64,000 bases of DNA from Eilatimonas milleporae (lineage in GTDB: Bacteria > Pseudomonadota > Alphaproteobacteria > Sphingomonadales > Kordiimonadaceae), in the NCBI RefSeq assembly GCF_003688555.1, contig NZ_REFR01000010.1, forward strand, positions 124,001 to 188,000, given 5' to 3'. This document shows positions 55,038-64,000 of the stretch, piece by piece (the first letter of the stretch is position 1; the number at the start of each line of letters is the position of its first letter). The translations under genes were made by a program, and so were the position numbers. The notes below the pieces were generated by a model, which saw nothing but the letters and a program-made list of their open reading frames with translations, made no database searches and was not told the DNA's origin.

Positions 55038-55442
55038 ATGACCGGCACCGGCTACAAGGCACCGCCACGTGTGCGGCCTGAAATTCAACAGGCGGTTTTC
55101 GCCCTGGTCAAGCAGGTGGGCCGGGGCGAAGTGGCCAGTTACGGCATGATTGCCAGCCTGCTACCGGGGGTGACAGCCCGCATGGTCGGTCATGCCATGC
55201 GCCATGCAGGTACTGACGGTACAGTGCCCTGGCACCGCATCATCGGGTCCAGCGGCATGGTCAGCAGCCACGAAGGGGCGTCACGCCAGCAGACCCTGCT
55301 GACAGACGAGGGCGTGACTTTCAGCAAATCGGGGCGCGTATTGTGGCGGCTGCATCGCTGGCCCGGTCCCATGCCGGACTGGCTGGCGGAAAGCGATATG
55401 GACCCTATCGACGTGTCCGAGATCATGGCCCGCTGGCCCTGA
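55038..55442 (+). CDS. Alkyltransferase-like (ATL) DNA-repair protein
   Basis: 134 residues, the MGMT/Ogt DNA-binding fold. The active-site motif is PWHRIIG where true O6-alkylguanine transferases have PCHR: tryptophan replaces the acceptor cysteine, the mark of ATL proteins. These bind O6-alkylguanine, flip it out and recruit nucleotide-excision repair rather than removing the alkyl group. The helix-turn-helix ([23 protein letters not shown]) is intact. uvrA lies 1.9 kb away, though not in the same operon. Confidence 0.88.
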   Translation: MTGTGYKAPPRVRPEIQQAVFALVKQVGRGEVASYGMIASLLPGVTARMVGHAMRHAGTDGTVPWHRIIGSSGMVSSHEGASRQQTLLTDEGVTFSKSGRVLWRLHRWPGPMPDWLAESDMDPIDVSEIMARWP

Positions 55443-55556
55443 CCGGCGATACACCTCTGACAAGGCCCGCTTCGCTTTCATTGGCCGCCCGTCAGGCCTG
55501 GTCCATCGTGCAGCGGCGCGAGCAGGGCGGAGGCGATGTCCCGTGGCCGGATGGTT

Positions 55557-57167
55557 TTACCGCCAACGCCACTCGATCCGTTCATTGTTGGGGTAGCGGA
55601 TGCCATAAACATGATCGATCGTCCAGGTTTCACCGGGTTGCAGGGTTTTGCGCCATAGAACGAGCCCCGGTTTGTCGCGCCAGTTCCGTTCATCGGGCTG
55701 GGTGGCACCGTCATCGAGACTGACGGTAATCGTCTCGTTCTCCGAGACCGGCAGGGTGCCGACGACCTCAAGAGTGACGGGGACCCGGTATCTGTTGGCC
55801 AGACGGAATTGCACGGCCACACTGTCGGTCCGTTGGCCTGAAATGAAACGACGACCCGTGTCCCTGCCGCCCATATCGACATATTTGACTTCAATCTGTG
55901 GCAGGGAGCCGAACGGCAGACTGACCCGCTCACCCGCCCTGAGGGACGGCCACAGCGTGCGGCCAAGATAGGTGCCGTCGCGCCAGAGCCGAACCGTCGG
56001 GGTATCGGCCGCCGCCATGTCGGGCAGCGTGGCATCGATGAACATACCGGCGATCTCGGATCGTTCGGGGGCTGTCCCAACCACAATGGTTCCATCCAGG
56101 GCCATGTCCTCAAGCGGAACACGCACGGGCTGTCCGGTCGCGGGAACTGTCTCTGCCAGATCGATGGCGAACTGTGTGTCGAAGTTGTCCTGTTTCATAC
56201 GCGCGCCAGTGACGGCAACTTCCATATTGGCCATTTCGGCGCGTGCGAGCGAGGCCGGGGCGAGGGGGCGGATCGGCTCCTCCCGTTTCCATGGGCGCGG
56301 CATGATGTTGACGAAACGGGTGGGCAGGTCGATATCCGGTCCATCCGCCGCCGCCTGACGGGGCCCCAGGGTCATGACATCCGCCGGCCATGCTTCCCCG
56401 CTGGTCTGGGAGACAAGGGCATGGCTTTTGAGGGCGATGCGTCCCGTATCACTGTCGAGGCGGGCTTCGAATTCCCGTCTCCAGAACGCATTTCCGGTAT
56501 AGGTAACCAGCGTCATTCCGCCGGCCCGTGCAAGCGGCGTGGTCAGGCGGATCTGTATGTCGCTGACGGTGAGCGCATTGTTGCCCATCAGGGCAATCTG
56601 TTTTTCGATCCGCGTTTTTTCCGCGACAAGGTCAGCCTGCTTCACCGCGATCTCAGCCTGTTGCATGTGCAATTTTTCAGCCTGGGATTCGATAAAGTTC
56701 AGCGCATCGCGCCAGTCGCCTGAATCAGACGACAGGCGCGACAGATAGCCAAGACCCATGTCCACCCGCTGGGCGGCGCGCGTCAATGCCGCCAAATCCG
56801 TATCGATGGTTTTGATGCGATCCATCAGCGTTTTGATGTCGGGCCTTGCCGGGTCGGTGACGGCGCGCTTTGTCACCGTGACCGCAAGAATGTCCAGCGT
56901 CCGGCCATCGATGCTCAGACTGCGGATGTTGTCTGCTGTCAAAAGGTCCGGAAGACCCCGGAAAAGAAGACGACTGGTGCCTTTGGGGACGGAGCGAGAC
57001 ACCTGCCGGCTGACCGTCGCCCCGCCGCCTTCATGGACGATGACAGCGGAAATATCGCTGTCGAGGGCAAGCGGAGTGTCCGCATATATCTTTTGATCTG
57101 AAAGAGATACGGTCGCCAGTAGAACCATTGCAGCAACAGCGGGCAAGGCGGCATTCAGGAATTTCAT
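55557..57167 (-). CDS. Exported DUF4139 domain protein (MuiA-like)
   Basis: 536 residues. Signal peptide MKFLNAALPAVAAMVLLATVSLS; N-terminal DUF4140 region (ISAVIVHEGGGATVSRQVSRSVPKGTSRLLFRGLPDLL), a coiled coil (about 110-190, TDLAALTRAAQRVDMGL to AEIAVKQADLVAEKTRIEKQI), and a C-terminal beta-rich DUF4139 domain ending TWTIDHVYGIRYPNNERIEWRWR. Related proteins were first described as mucoidy inhibitor A; true function unknown. GGAGGA precedes ATG 57167. Confidence 0.88.
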   Translation of the reverse strand: MKFLNAALPAVAAMVLLATVSLSDQKIYADTPLALDSDISAVIVHEGGGATVSRQVSRSVPKGTSRLLFRGLPDLLTADNIRSLSIDGRTLDILAVTVTKRAVTDPARPDIKTLMDRIKTIDTDLAALTRAAQRVDMGLGYLSRLSSDSGDWRDALNFIESQAEKLHMQQAEIAVKQADLVAEKTRIEKQIALMGNNALTVSDIQIRLTTPLARAGGMTLVTYTGNAFWRREFEARLDSDTGRIALKSHALVSQTSGEAWPADVMTLGPRQAAADGPDIDLPTRFVNIMPRPWKREEPIRPLAPASLARAEMANMEVAVTGARMKQDNFDTQFAIDLAETVPATGQPVRVPLEDMALDGTIVVGTAPERSEIAGMFIDATLPDMAAADTPTVRLWRDGTYLGRTLWPSLRAGERVSLPFGSLPQIEVKYVDMGGRDTGRRFISGQRTDSVAVQFRLANRYRVPVTLEVVGTLPVSENETITVSLDDGATQPDERNWRDKPGLVLWRKTLQPGETWTIDHVYGIRYPNNERIEWRWR

Positions 57168-57308
57168 GAAGTCCTCCAGGGGTGGGAATCGTGCGTGCCC
57201 CATTTGGCATACGGGAGCAGTCGCCTACAAAGAACATCCCAAATAAGAGGCAAGAGTATGACGGGTGGTGCGGTCTTGTCTTTCTTTTATCGAAACGTCG
57301 ATCTCAGA

Positions 57309-60191
57309 TTATTCCGCCGCCTGTCGGGCCAGAATGGGGGCAAGATAGTGGCCCGTATAACTTCGCGGTGTGCCGGTCACGTCTTCGGGCGTACCTTCGG
57401 CAATGATTTCGCCGCCGCCGTCGCCGCCTTCCGGCCCCAGATCGATGATCCAGTCTGCGGTTTTGATGACTTCCAGATTATGTTCAATCACCACCACTGT
57501 ATTGCCCTGGTCCACGAGGGCCTGCAGCACTTCCAGCAGTTTGCGTACATCTTCAAAGTGCAGGCCCGTTGTCGGCTCATCCAGAATGTACAGCGTTTTG
57601 CCGGTGGAGCGTTTGGACAGTTCCTTGGCCAACTTCACACGTTGCGCTTCGCCGCCTGACAGCGTGGTTGCCTGCTGACCGATCCGGATATAGCTGAGGC
57701 CGACCTTTTCCAGCATTTCCAGCTTTTGCCGGATCGCGGGCACGGCTTTGAAAAATTGCACACCTTCCTCAACCGTCATATCAAGGACATCGGCTATTGA
57801 TTTGTCTTTAAAGCATATTTCGAGTGTTTCGCGATTATATCGCTGGCCATGGCACTGATCGCATTCCACATAAACGTCAGGCAGGAAATGCATCTCGATC
57901 TTGATGACGCCGTCTCCCTGGCAGGCCTCGCAGCGTCCGCCCTTGACGTTGAAGGAAAAGCGCCCCGGCTTGTATCCGCGCGCCTGTGCCTCCGGCAGGC
58001 CGGCGAACCAGTCACGGATCGGTGTGAAAGCACCGGTGTAGGTTGCCGGGTTGGATCGCGGGGTGCGTCCGATAGGGCTCTGATCAATATCGACGATTTT
58101 GTCCAGATGTTGCAGGCCGGTGATCTGATCGTGTTCGCCGGGGATTGCGCGGGCATTGTTCAGTTTGCGGGCGACGGCCTTGTAAAGTGTTTCGATCGTC
58201 AGTGTCGATTTTCCGGACCCCGAAACCCCTGTGATGCATGTCAGCGTGCCAAGGGGGATGCGGGTACTGACATTTTTAAGATTGTTGGTACGCGCCCCTT
58301 TGACGGTCAGATACTTGCCGCGCTTGCCTTTCCGCCTTTCCGCCGGCAGGGGAACGGTGCGCACGCCCGACAGATACTGCCCCGTCAGGCTGTCCGGGGT
58401 CGTCATGACGGTTTCCGGTTTGCCTTCGGCGACAACGCATCCGCCATGTTCACCGGCGCCGGGGCCCATATCGATGACATGATCGGCAGTGCGAATGGCA
58501 TCTTCATCATGTTCGACCACCAGAACGGTGTTCCCGATATCCCGAAGGTTTTTCAGGGTCTCCAGCAAACGGTCATTGTCGCGCTGGTGCAACCCGATGG
58601 ACGGTTCATCCAGAACATACAGCACGCCCGTCAGGCCGGACCCGATTTGACTGGCGAGGCGGATGCGTTGGCTTTCTCCACCAGAAAGTGTTCCAGATGA
58701 ACGGCTTAGGGTTAGATATTCAAGTCCTACATTATTCAGGAAGCCCAACCGGTCCTGAATTTCCCGCAGGACCTTTTCAGCGATGGCTCGATGTTTGTCG
58801 CCCAGTTTTGCCGGCAGGGCACTGAACCAGTCATGCGCGGCCTTGACCGACAGGGCGGTGACTTCACCGATATTCTTGCCGTCGATCTTGACGGCCAGGG
58901 CTTCCGGTTTCAGGCGGGCACCATGACAGGCCTCGCATTTGGCGGAAGATTGATATTTGCCCAGTTCATCACGCATCCAGGCGCTGTCCGTTTCACGCCA
59001 GCGCCTTTCGATATTGGGGATGACCCCTTCGAAGGGTTTGGTGACTTCAAAGCGCCGTTTTCCATCGGCATAGACGATGGCCACATCTTCGCCATCGGTG
59101 CCGAACAAAAGTGCGTTTTGTGCCGTTTTCGGCAACTTTGCCCAAGGGGTGTCCACCGAGACGCCGCAATGCCCGGCGACCGCCGCCAGGGCCTGGGCAT
59201 AAAAGGGGGAGGGATTGTTCTGTTTGTTGGACCATGGTGCAAGCGCGCCCCCGGCGATGGATTTGGAGGGGTCCGGCACCACCAGGTCAGGGTCGAAATA
59301 AAGCTTGCTGCCCAGGCCGTCGCAGGTGGGGCAGGCGCCGAAGGGATTGTTGAAGGAAAACAGCCTTGGTTCGATTTCTTCAATGGTGAAACCGGAAACA
59401 GGGCAGGCGAATTTGGCCGACAGCAGCAACCGGCCGTCTTCAGGCACACCGTCGGGGAGCGTTGCCCCCTTGCCGGTAACGATTTCCACCGCCAGCAGAC
59501 CGTTCGACAGATCCAGCGCGGTTTCCACGCTTTCCGCCAGGCGCTGCGCCAGTCCGTCCTTCAGGACGATGCGGTCCACCACGACGTCGATGTCATGTTT
59601 CAGTTTTTTATTCAGCGCCGGGACTTCATCGATCAGGTAAAGCGTGCCGTCCACCTTGACACGTTGAAAGCCGCGCTTCTGCAAATCCTGAAGCTCTTTG
59701 CGGTATTCGCCCTTGCGGCCACGCACGAGAGGCACCATGACGTAAAGCCGCGTGCCCTCTCCAAGTGCCAGAATACGGTCCACCATCTGGCTGACGGTCT
59801 GACTTTCGATGGGCAGACCGGTGGCTGGAGAGTACGGAATGCCGATACGCGCCCAGAGAAGACGCATGTAATCGTAGATTTCCGTCACCGTGCCAACCGT
59901 TGAGCGGGGGTTTTTCGATGTGGTTTTCTGCTCGATCGAAATGGCGGGGGACAGGCCCTCGATGTGGTCGACGTCCGGTTTCTGCATCAGTTCGAGAAAC
60001 TGGCGGGCATAGGCTGACAGGCTCTCCACGTAGCGGCGCTGGCCTTCGGCATAAATGGTATCGAAGGCCAGAGATGATTTCCCCGAGCCGGACAGCCCCG
60101 TAATCACCACGAGACTATCGCGCGGGATGTCCACATCGATGGATTTCAGGTTATGTTCGCGCGCACCGCGCACCGAAATCTGGGTCAGCAT
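57309..60191 (-). CDS. uvrA: Excinuclease ABC subunit A
   Basis: 960-residue DNA-damage recognition ATPase of nucleotide-excision repair. Two ABC modules: Walker [28 protein letters not shown] and [20 protein letters not shown]; signatures [19 protein letters not shown] and [15 protein letters not shown]; zinc-finger cysteines in CPVSGF...CPTCDG, CEACHG and [27 protein letters not shown]. It carries a perfect LexA box about 115 bases upstream of the start, so it belongs to the SOS regulon. Confidence 0.98.
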   Translation of the reverse strand: MLTQISVRGAREHNLKSIDVDIPRDSLVVITGLSGSGKSSLAFDTIYAEGQRRYVESLSAYARQFLELMQKPDVDHIEGLSPAISIEQKTTSKNPRSTVGTVTEIYDYMRLLWARIGIPYSPATGLPIESQTVSQMVDRILALGEGTRLYVMVPLVRGRKGEYRKELQDLQKRGFQRVKVDGTLYLIDEVPALNKKLKHDIDVVVDRIVLKDGLAQRLAESVETALDLSNGLLAVEIVTGKGATLPDGVPEDGRLLLSAKFACPVSGFTIEEIEPRLFSFNNPFGACPTCDGLGSKLYFDPDLVVPDPSKSIAGGALAPWSNKQNNPSPFYAQALAAVAGHCGVSVDTPWAKLPKTAQNALLFGTDGEDVAIVYADGKRRFEVTKPFEGVIPNIERRWRETDSAWMRDELGKYQSSAKCEACHGARLKPEALAVKIDGKNIGEVTALSVKAAHDWFSALPAKLGDKHRAIAEKVLREIQDRLGFLNNVGLEYLTLSRSSGTLSGGESQRIRLASQIGSGLTGVLYVLDEPSIGLHQRDNDRLLETLKNLRDIGNTVLVVEHDEDAIRTADHVIDMGPGAGEHGGCVVAEGKPETVMTTPDSLTGQYLSGVRTVPLPAERRKGKRGKYLTVKGARTNNLKNVSTRIPLGTLTCITGVSGSGKSTLTIETLYKAVARKLNNARAIPGEHDQITGLQHLDKIVDIDQSPIGRTPRSNPATYTGAFTPIRDWFAGLPEAQARGYKPGRFSFNVKGGRCEACQGDGVIKIEMHFLPDVYVECDQCHGQRYNRETLEICFKDKSIADVLDMTVEEGVQFFKAVPAIRQKLEMLEKVGLSYIRIGQQATTLSGGEAQRVKLAKELSKRSTGKTLYILDEPTTGLHFEDVRKLLEVLQALVDQGNTVVVIEHNLEVIKTADWIIDLGPEGGDGGGEIIAEGTPEDVTGTPRSYTGHYLAPILARQAAE

Positions 60192-60298
60192 AAATGGAAG
60201 CTTTCAGCCTTGAGATACAGCCTTTGAACTGGCGTTCACGGGCGGTCGAGTCAAGCGTATCTTCAGTCCACCGTGTTTCTCTGTTGACAGTTTGGCAA

Positions 60299-60319
60299 TT
60301 TATAGAACAAAATGTGAAC
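60299..60319 (-). promoter_or_regulatory. SOS box and -10 element of uvrA
   Basis: GAACAAAATGTGAAC (60305-60319) is a perfect GAAC-N7-GAAC LexA site. On the minus strand TATAAA (60299-60304) directly follows it, a suitable -10 box for uvrA. The site also lies about 55 bases upstream of the plus-strand GFA gene. Confidence 0.88.
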
Positions 60320-60373
60320 ATAATGTCCAGAAAAATTACCTGATCCTAGGAAGATCATCGCTGATCACGGAGA

Positions 60374-60784
60374 ATGGCAATGGCACAAGCAAAGGATATG
60401 CGCGAGGGCGGCTGTCTGTGCGGCGCCGTGCGCTACCGTGTCGACATGACCCATGCGATACACAGCACATGCCATTGCCGGCATTGTCAGAAAACACATG
60501 GGGCGCCCTTCGGTATGTTTACCAACGTTCCGGTCGCTGCGTTCACCTGGCTGTCCAGGCCGGAGGGGGAAGCGCATGCCAGCCGCCGCGCCGTGCGCCG
60601 GTTTTGCAAGGAGTGCGGCACACCGATGACGTGGGAGGCGCCGGAATACCCCGATCAGCAGAGTTTTTCCAGCACCACACTAGACGATCCAGGCGGTTTG
60701 ACGGTTGCCCATGAACTGTATACCAGCCGCCGGTTACCCTTTATCGCCCCGATTGCCGGGGCCCGGCAATATGAGACCGAATGA
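60374..60784 (+). CDS. GFA-family (glutathione-dependent formaldehyde-activating enzyme-like) protein
   Basis: 136 residues. Zinc-ligand cysteines: GGCLCGAVRYRV, STCHCRHCQKTHGAPFGMFTNVP and FCKECGTPMTWE. This is the GFA/CENP-V fold. True S-(hydroxymethyl)glutathione synthases are one subgroup; most paralogues like this are of unknown function. Divergent from uvrA, sharing a region with a LexA site, so damage-dependent expression is possible but unproven. Confidence 0.9.
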   Translation: MAMAQAKDMREGGCLCGAVRYRVDMTHAIHSTCHCRHCQKTHGAPFGMFTNVPVAAFTWLSRPEGEAHASRRAVRRFCKECGTPMTWEAPEYPDQQSFSSTTLDDPGGLTVAHELYTSRRLPFIAPIAGARQYETE

Positions 60785-60813
60785 GACCGGCTGGCAGGCG
60801 TGATGGAGAGGAC

Positions 60814-60867
60814 GCCCAGAGCGCCCAGAGCGCCCAGAGCGCCCAGAGCGCTCCAGGCGCTCCGGGC
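60814..60867. repeat. 9-bp tandem repeat array
   Basis: GCCCAGAGC four times without error (60814-60849), then two degenerate copies (GCTCCAGGC, GCTCCGGGC). It lies in the short space between the convergent GFA and hypothetical genes. Confidence 0.85.
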
Positions 60868-60897
60868 CATCCGCATGGAGGCCGGCAGCGCCTGGCA

Positions 60898-61509
60898 TCA
60901 GCACTGCGCCGCCCCTTCCTGTTCTATGGTGCAGGCGGTGTACAGGCCGTCAAACCATATTTCCCATTCCTGGGTGGTTGGGTTGCGCTGCTCAAAAAGC
61001 TGGCGGACACTGCCGTCGGAATTCAGGCTCCATGTGCCGCGGAACGGCAGGCGCGTTCCCGGCGTATAATACCAGATATCGCCGGTCAGCCGTACGCGGC
61101 CGGGCTGGGCCGTCCCTTCTATATCAACGGCATAGGCGCCAGACGATACCCAGACCTGCCGCCAGACACCGGTGACGGGATTGAAGTAATTCAGGCTGGT
61201 GCCGGTGGAGCCGCTGTTACCGGCCCAGCTTTCGTGCAGCGCGCACCCGTTTTCAATCACCCGGATGGTGTTGCGCCCGGCATGCTGCCCGCTGGTCTGG
61301 TCAAGCACATCCCAGGTGCCGGACCAGAAGTCAAAGGCACGGAAACGGGGGTCATCCTTGCAGGACAGTTGCGGTGCCACCTGTGGTGCCTGGGCATTGA
61401 TGCCGGGCACCGCTGTAAAAGCGGCGAGCGCCAGAATCAGTCCGGAAACACAGGTGACCGTGGAGCGGTGTTTGAATATCCAATTTTCTGTCAACAGCTG
61501 TTTCAGCAT
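60898..61509 (-). CDS. Exported protein, DUF1579-like
   Basis: 203 residues. Signal-anchor/signal peptide (STVTCVSGLILALAAFTAVPGINAQA), then a beta-barrel-like domain starting RFRAFDFWSGTWDVLDQTSGQHAGRNTIRVIENGCALHESWAG, the pattern of DUF1579 and related lipocalin-like proteins, followed by TGVWRQVWVSSG and GTWSLNSDGSVRQLFEQRN. C-terminal cysteines may form a disulfide. GGGGG lies five bases before ATG 61509. Function unknown. Confidence 0.8.
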   Translation of the reverse strand: MLKQLLTENWIFKHRSTVTCVSGLILALAAFTAVPGINAQAPQVAPQLSCKDDPRFRAFDFWSGTWDVLDQTSGQHAGRNTIRVIENGCALHESWAGNSGSTGTSLNYFNPVTGVWRQVWVSSGAYAVDIEGTAQPGRVRLTGDIWYYTPGTRLPFRGTWSLNSDGSVRQLFEQRNPTTQEWEIWFDGLYTACTIEQEGAAQC

Positions 61510-61765
61510 TACATCCCCCGTTTCAGTCGGCATTTTATGGCAATGGACAGTGCCGTGTCACGCAGGGACAAGTGTAGCAACCGGGCGGGGCTGTCGAAAA
61601 GCTCTTTGAAGGCGGGCTGAACTTTGGTCTATGGTCGCGGGCCCCGGCCATGTATATGGACCTGAGTTTGATCCCACGCCCCAACCGGACTGTCGTTGGC
61701 GGTACGGTGGTACGGGGCAGGGGCCCCGGGAACAGGCAACTCGATTTCAGTGAAGGGAGCGCGGC

Positions 61766-62317
61766 ATGGCCGGAAGTGTGAACAAAGTGATTTTGGTGGG
61801 CAATCTGGGCCGTGACCCTGAGGTCCGCACCATGCAGGACGGCGGCAAGGTGGTCAATCTGTCCGTTGCCACGTCCGAGACATGGCGGGACCGCAATTCC
61901 GGCGAGCGGCGTGAACGTACGGAATGGCACCGGGTGGTCATTTTCAATGACAACCTTGCCAAGGTCGCCGAAAGTTATCTGAGAAAAGGCTCAAAAATTT
62001 ATGTGGAAGGCCAGCTTCAGACCCGCAAATGGACGGATCAGTCCGGCCAGGAGAAATATACGACCGAAGTCGTTCTTCAGCGGTATCGCGGTGAACTGAC
62101 CATGCTGGACGGTCGCAGCGAAGGCGGCGGCGGCTATCAGGGCGATCAGGGCTATGGGGCTTCGGATTATGCAGGGGGCCCCGGTGGCGGCTCTGTCGGC
62201 GGTTCCGGTGGCGGACATGAAGGCGGTCGGGGAAGCGGCCAGGGCGCCGGTATGGGCGGCGGCCGTCAAGGCGGTTTTCAGGACAGCTCCGATCTGGATG
62301 ACGAAATCCCGTTTTAA
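61766..62317 (+). CDS. ssb: Single-stranded DNA-binding protein
   Basis: 183 residues: OB fold ([59 protein letters not shown]), a Gly-rich linker (about 115-170) and the acidic tip DLDDEIPF that recruits repair and replication partners. GAAGGGAG precedes the ATG. In many alphaproteobacteria ssb adjoins uvrA; here two genes separate them. It ends at a hairpin terminator. Confidence 0.97.
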   Translation: MAGSVNKVILVGNLGRDPEVRTMQDGGKVVNLSVATSETWRDRNSGERRERTEWHRVVIFNDNLAKVAESYLRKGSKIYVEGQLQTRKWTDQSGQEKYTTEVVLQRYRGELTMLDGRSEGGGGYQGDQGYGASDYAGGPGGGSVGGSGGGHEGGRGSGQGAGMGGGRQGGFQDSSDLDDEIPF

Positions 62318-62350
62318 GCGTTATTCCCGGCCATGCCGATAGAACAAGAC

Positions 62351-62378
62351 GGCCGGCATAAATGATATGCCGGCCTTT
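62351..62378 (+). terminator. Hairpin terminator between ssb and SulP gene
   Basis: GGCCGGCATA (62351-62360) and TATGCCGGCC (62366-62375) are a perfect ten-pair stem with loop AATGA, followed by TTT. Placed between convergent genes, it may serve both. Confidence 0.75.
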
Positions 62379-62426
62379 GCGATGGATCGTTTCAGGGGCT
62401 GTGGGCCGGTTTCCCGGCGGGAGGCA

Positions 62427-64000
62427 TCATTCCGCCGCTTCCACCTGAGCGCCCCGAAGGCCGTCGCGCAGGCCAAGATGGGCCATGGCATGACGCAAGG
62501 CATCAATGCGGCTGGTGAAACGGTGATCGGCCGGGATGCAGTGATCGGCCTCCAGACCGGCGAGAATAGTGCTGACCTGTTTGTTCATACCCGTGACGTA
62601 GATTTGTTTTTCCGCCTTGTGGGCGTCCGATGCGATGGTTTCCACCGCCCGCGCGGCGGACACATCCATGAAGGCGACGCGGGAGAAATCCAGTACAATG
62701 GCATCGGTCCCGTCGCGTGAATGTTCGCGCACCTGGTGCCCCAGATCGGCGACGGCGCCAAAACTGAGGGGGCCGCCGAAATCGAACAGGCTGATCCGGC
62801 CGTCCGCCTTGTCCAGGATATAGGTCTCCTCGGTGCTTTCATCGTCGGGTTGCCGGACACCGATGGTTTGCAGCTGATGGTCAGCAACCTGTTTGACGAA
62901 GGTCAGGGCGGCCAGCACTACACCCGTCGCGACCGCCGAGATGAGATCGACAAACACGGTCATCCCCAGAACCAGGGCCATCAGCAACAGGTCCCAGCGC
63001 GGGCCGCGATGGGCTTTGCGCAAATAGGTCCAGTCGATGATATCGTACCCCACCTTGACCAGAATGCCGGCCAGTGCCGCATGCGGTATTTGCGAGGCAT
63101 AAGAACCAAGGCCCAGAACAATCGCCAGGAGGAGGACGCCGTGGGTCATGCCGGACAATGGTGTGCGGCCCCCGGCGCGGATATTGACAACGGTCCGCAT
63201 GGTCGCACCGGCGCCTGGGACGCCGCCGATCAGTCCGGCGAGTGTATTGCCGACACCCTGACCGACCAGTTCGCGGTTCGAATGGTGACGGGTGCGTGTC
63301 ATATTGTCGGCAACCAGCGAGGTCAGAAGACTGTCGATAGCACCGAGAAGCGCCAGAATGAAGGCCGCTTCTATGATCAGAGGTACCGCACTGGCTTCGT
63401 AAACCGGCAGATGCAGTTCCGGCAATCCGGTCGGAATGGTCCCCAGAACCGGTACGCCGGGCAGGAACAAGCTGACCGCCGTCCCGATCATCAGCGCCGC
63501 CAGGGGTGCCGGCAGCAAACGGCCGAAACGTGAAGGCCAGGCAAAGACAGTCCCAAGGGTGACGGCACCGACCAATAGCGCATTCCAGTGCGGTGCACTG
63601 ATCGCGGCCGGTATCTCGGCAAGGGCGCCCAGCGTTCCGCCGGGTGGTTCATGACCAAGAAGCCGGGCGACCTGAAGGATGATGATGATGCAGCCGATAC
63701 CGCTCATGAACCCTGAGATGACGGGGTAGGGGACGAGGCGGATGTATTGGCCGAAGCCCATGAACCCGAAAGCAACCTGCATCAAACCGGCGAGAATGAC
63801 GGCGGTGAACACCATGTCCGGTTGTCCGGCAAAGCCCGCGAACAGGCCGGCAAAGACCACGACCATCGGTCCCGTCGGACCGGAAATCTGCGGTCCCGTA
63901 CCGCCGAACAATGACGCGAAGAAACCGACGGCAATGGCCCCGTAAAGACCGGCAATGGCCCCGGCGCCCGAAGCCACGCCCAAGGCCAAGGCCAGAGGCA
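62427..64000 (-). CDS. SulP-family anion transporter with STAS domain, 5'-truncated by window edge
   Basis: At least 523 residues; the frame is open to the end of the window (PLALALGVASGAGAIAGLYGA), so 40 or so N-terminal residues are missing. Seen: the SulP/SLC26 stretch GGTGPQISGPTGPMVVVFAG, several membrane helices, and a C-terminal STAS domain (FDFGGPLSFGAVADLGHQVREHSRDGTDAIVLDFSRVAFMDVSAARAVE). The family imports sulfate, bicarbonate or dicarboxylates; no carbonic anhydrase or sulfur gene is in view, so the substrate is open. Confidence 0.93.
   Translation of the reverse strand, partial: PLALALGVASGAGAIAGLYGAIAVGFFASLFGGTGPQISGPTGPMVVVFAGLFAGFAGQPDMVFTAVILAGLMQVAFGFMGFGQYIRLVPYPVISGFMSGIGCIIIILQVARLLGHEPPGGTLGALAEIPAAISAPHWNALLVGAVTLGTVFAWPSRFGRLLPAPLAALMIGTAVSLFLPGVPVLGTIPTGLPELHLPVYEASAVPLIIEAAFILALLGAIDSLLTSLVADNMTRTRHHSNRELVGQGVGNTLAGLIGGVPGAGATMRTVVNIRAGGRTPLSGMTHGVLLLAIVLGLGSYASQIPHAALAGILVKVGYDIIDWTYLRKAHRGPRWDLLLMALVLGMTVFVDLISAVATGVVLAALTFVKQVADHQLQTIGVRQPDDESTEETYILDKADGRISLFDFGGPLSFGAVADLGHQVREHSRDGTDAIVLDFSRVAFMDVSAARAVETIASDAHKAEKQIYVTGMNKQVSTILAGLEADHCIPADHRFTSRIDALRHAMAHLGLRDGLRGAQVEAAE

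Overview
This is chromosomal DNA of a flagellated, GC-rich alphaproteobacterium. The signs are the CckA hybrid kinase directly behind the flagellar export genes (flgB-flgC-fliE-fliQ-fliR-flhB-cckA) followed by recA and alaS, a C-terminal-ACT threonine dehydratase, a phasin gene, type II phosphatidylserine decarboxylase next to pssA, SOS boxes of the alphaproteobacterial form GAAC-N7-GAAC, and a TonB-dependent receptor of the kind common in marine and sphingomonad-like lineages. I cannot fix the order from sequence alone; a Kordiimonadales/Rhodospirillales-type organism would fit.

Layout. 1-8 kb: the end of an RND efflux pump, a phytanoyl-CoA-dioxygenase-like enzyme, threonine ammonia-lyase, a small exported protein, and an alpha/beta hydrolase plus acyl-CoA-ligase-type pair. 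8-11.5 kb: a TonB-dependent receptor divergent from a TetR regulator, with repeated inverted-repeat operators between them. 11.6-16.9 kb: an S9 prolyl oligopeptidase, a phasin with two palindromic operators around its promoter, release factor 3 and a VOC protein. 17-23.8 kb: an AT-rich acquired island, bounded by imperfect 35-bp direct repeats, with a minus-strand bacteriocin locus: an HlyD adaptor broken by one in-frame TAG, two double-glycine peptides with GxxxG motifs, a small membrane protein (candidate immunity), a C39-peptidase ABC exporter and a DUF2059-like protein, then decayed coding sequence. 23.8-33 kb: a strictosidine-synthase-like protein and two divergent flagellar blocks, one with a textbook sigma-54 promoter, ending in cckA. 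33-41 kb: recA, alaS, a voltage-gated-type K+ channel with a cNMP domain, isocitrate dehydrogenase and a LOG-family protein. 41-46.3 kb: LysM protein, psd-pssA, a PadR regulator and a SPOR lipoprotein. 46.3-52.9 kb: a tiny SOS-controlled membrane protein, a Ppx/GppA phosphatase, rlmE, guaB, an RsmB-type methyltransferase and a TPR protein. 53-64 kb: trmFO, DUF924, an alkyltransferase-like protein, a DUF4139 protein, uvrA with an SOS box, a GFA-family protein, a small exported protein, ssb and a SulP transporter that runs off the end.

Most of the window is housekeeping. The less ordinary parts are (i) the two-peptide microcin-like island with an amber-interrupted adaptor, (ii) a 77-residue single-membrane-span protein under two perfect SOS boxes, a candidate damage-induced division inhibitor, and (iii) two unusually clear operator arrangements, at the phasin gene and at the TonB-receptor/TetR pair.

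All identifications come from reading motifs and family resemblance; no database search was run.
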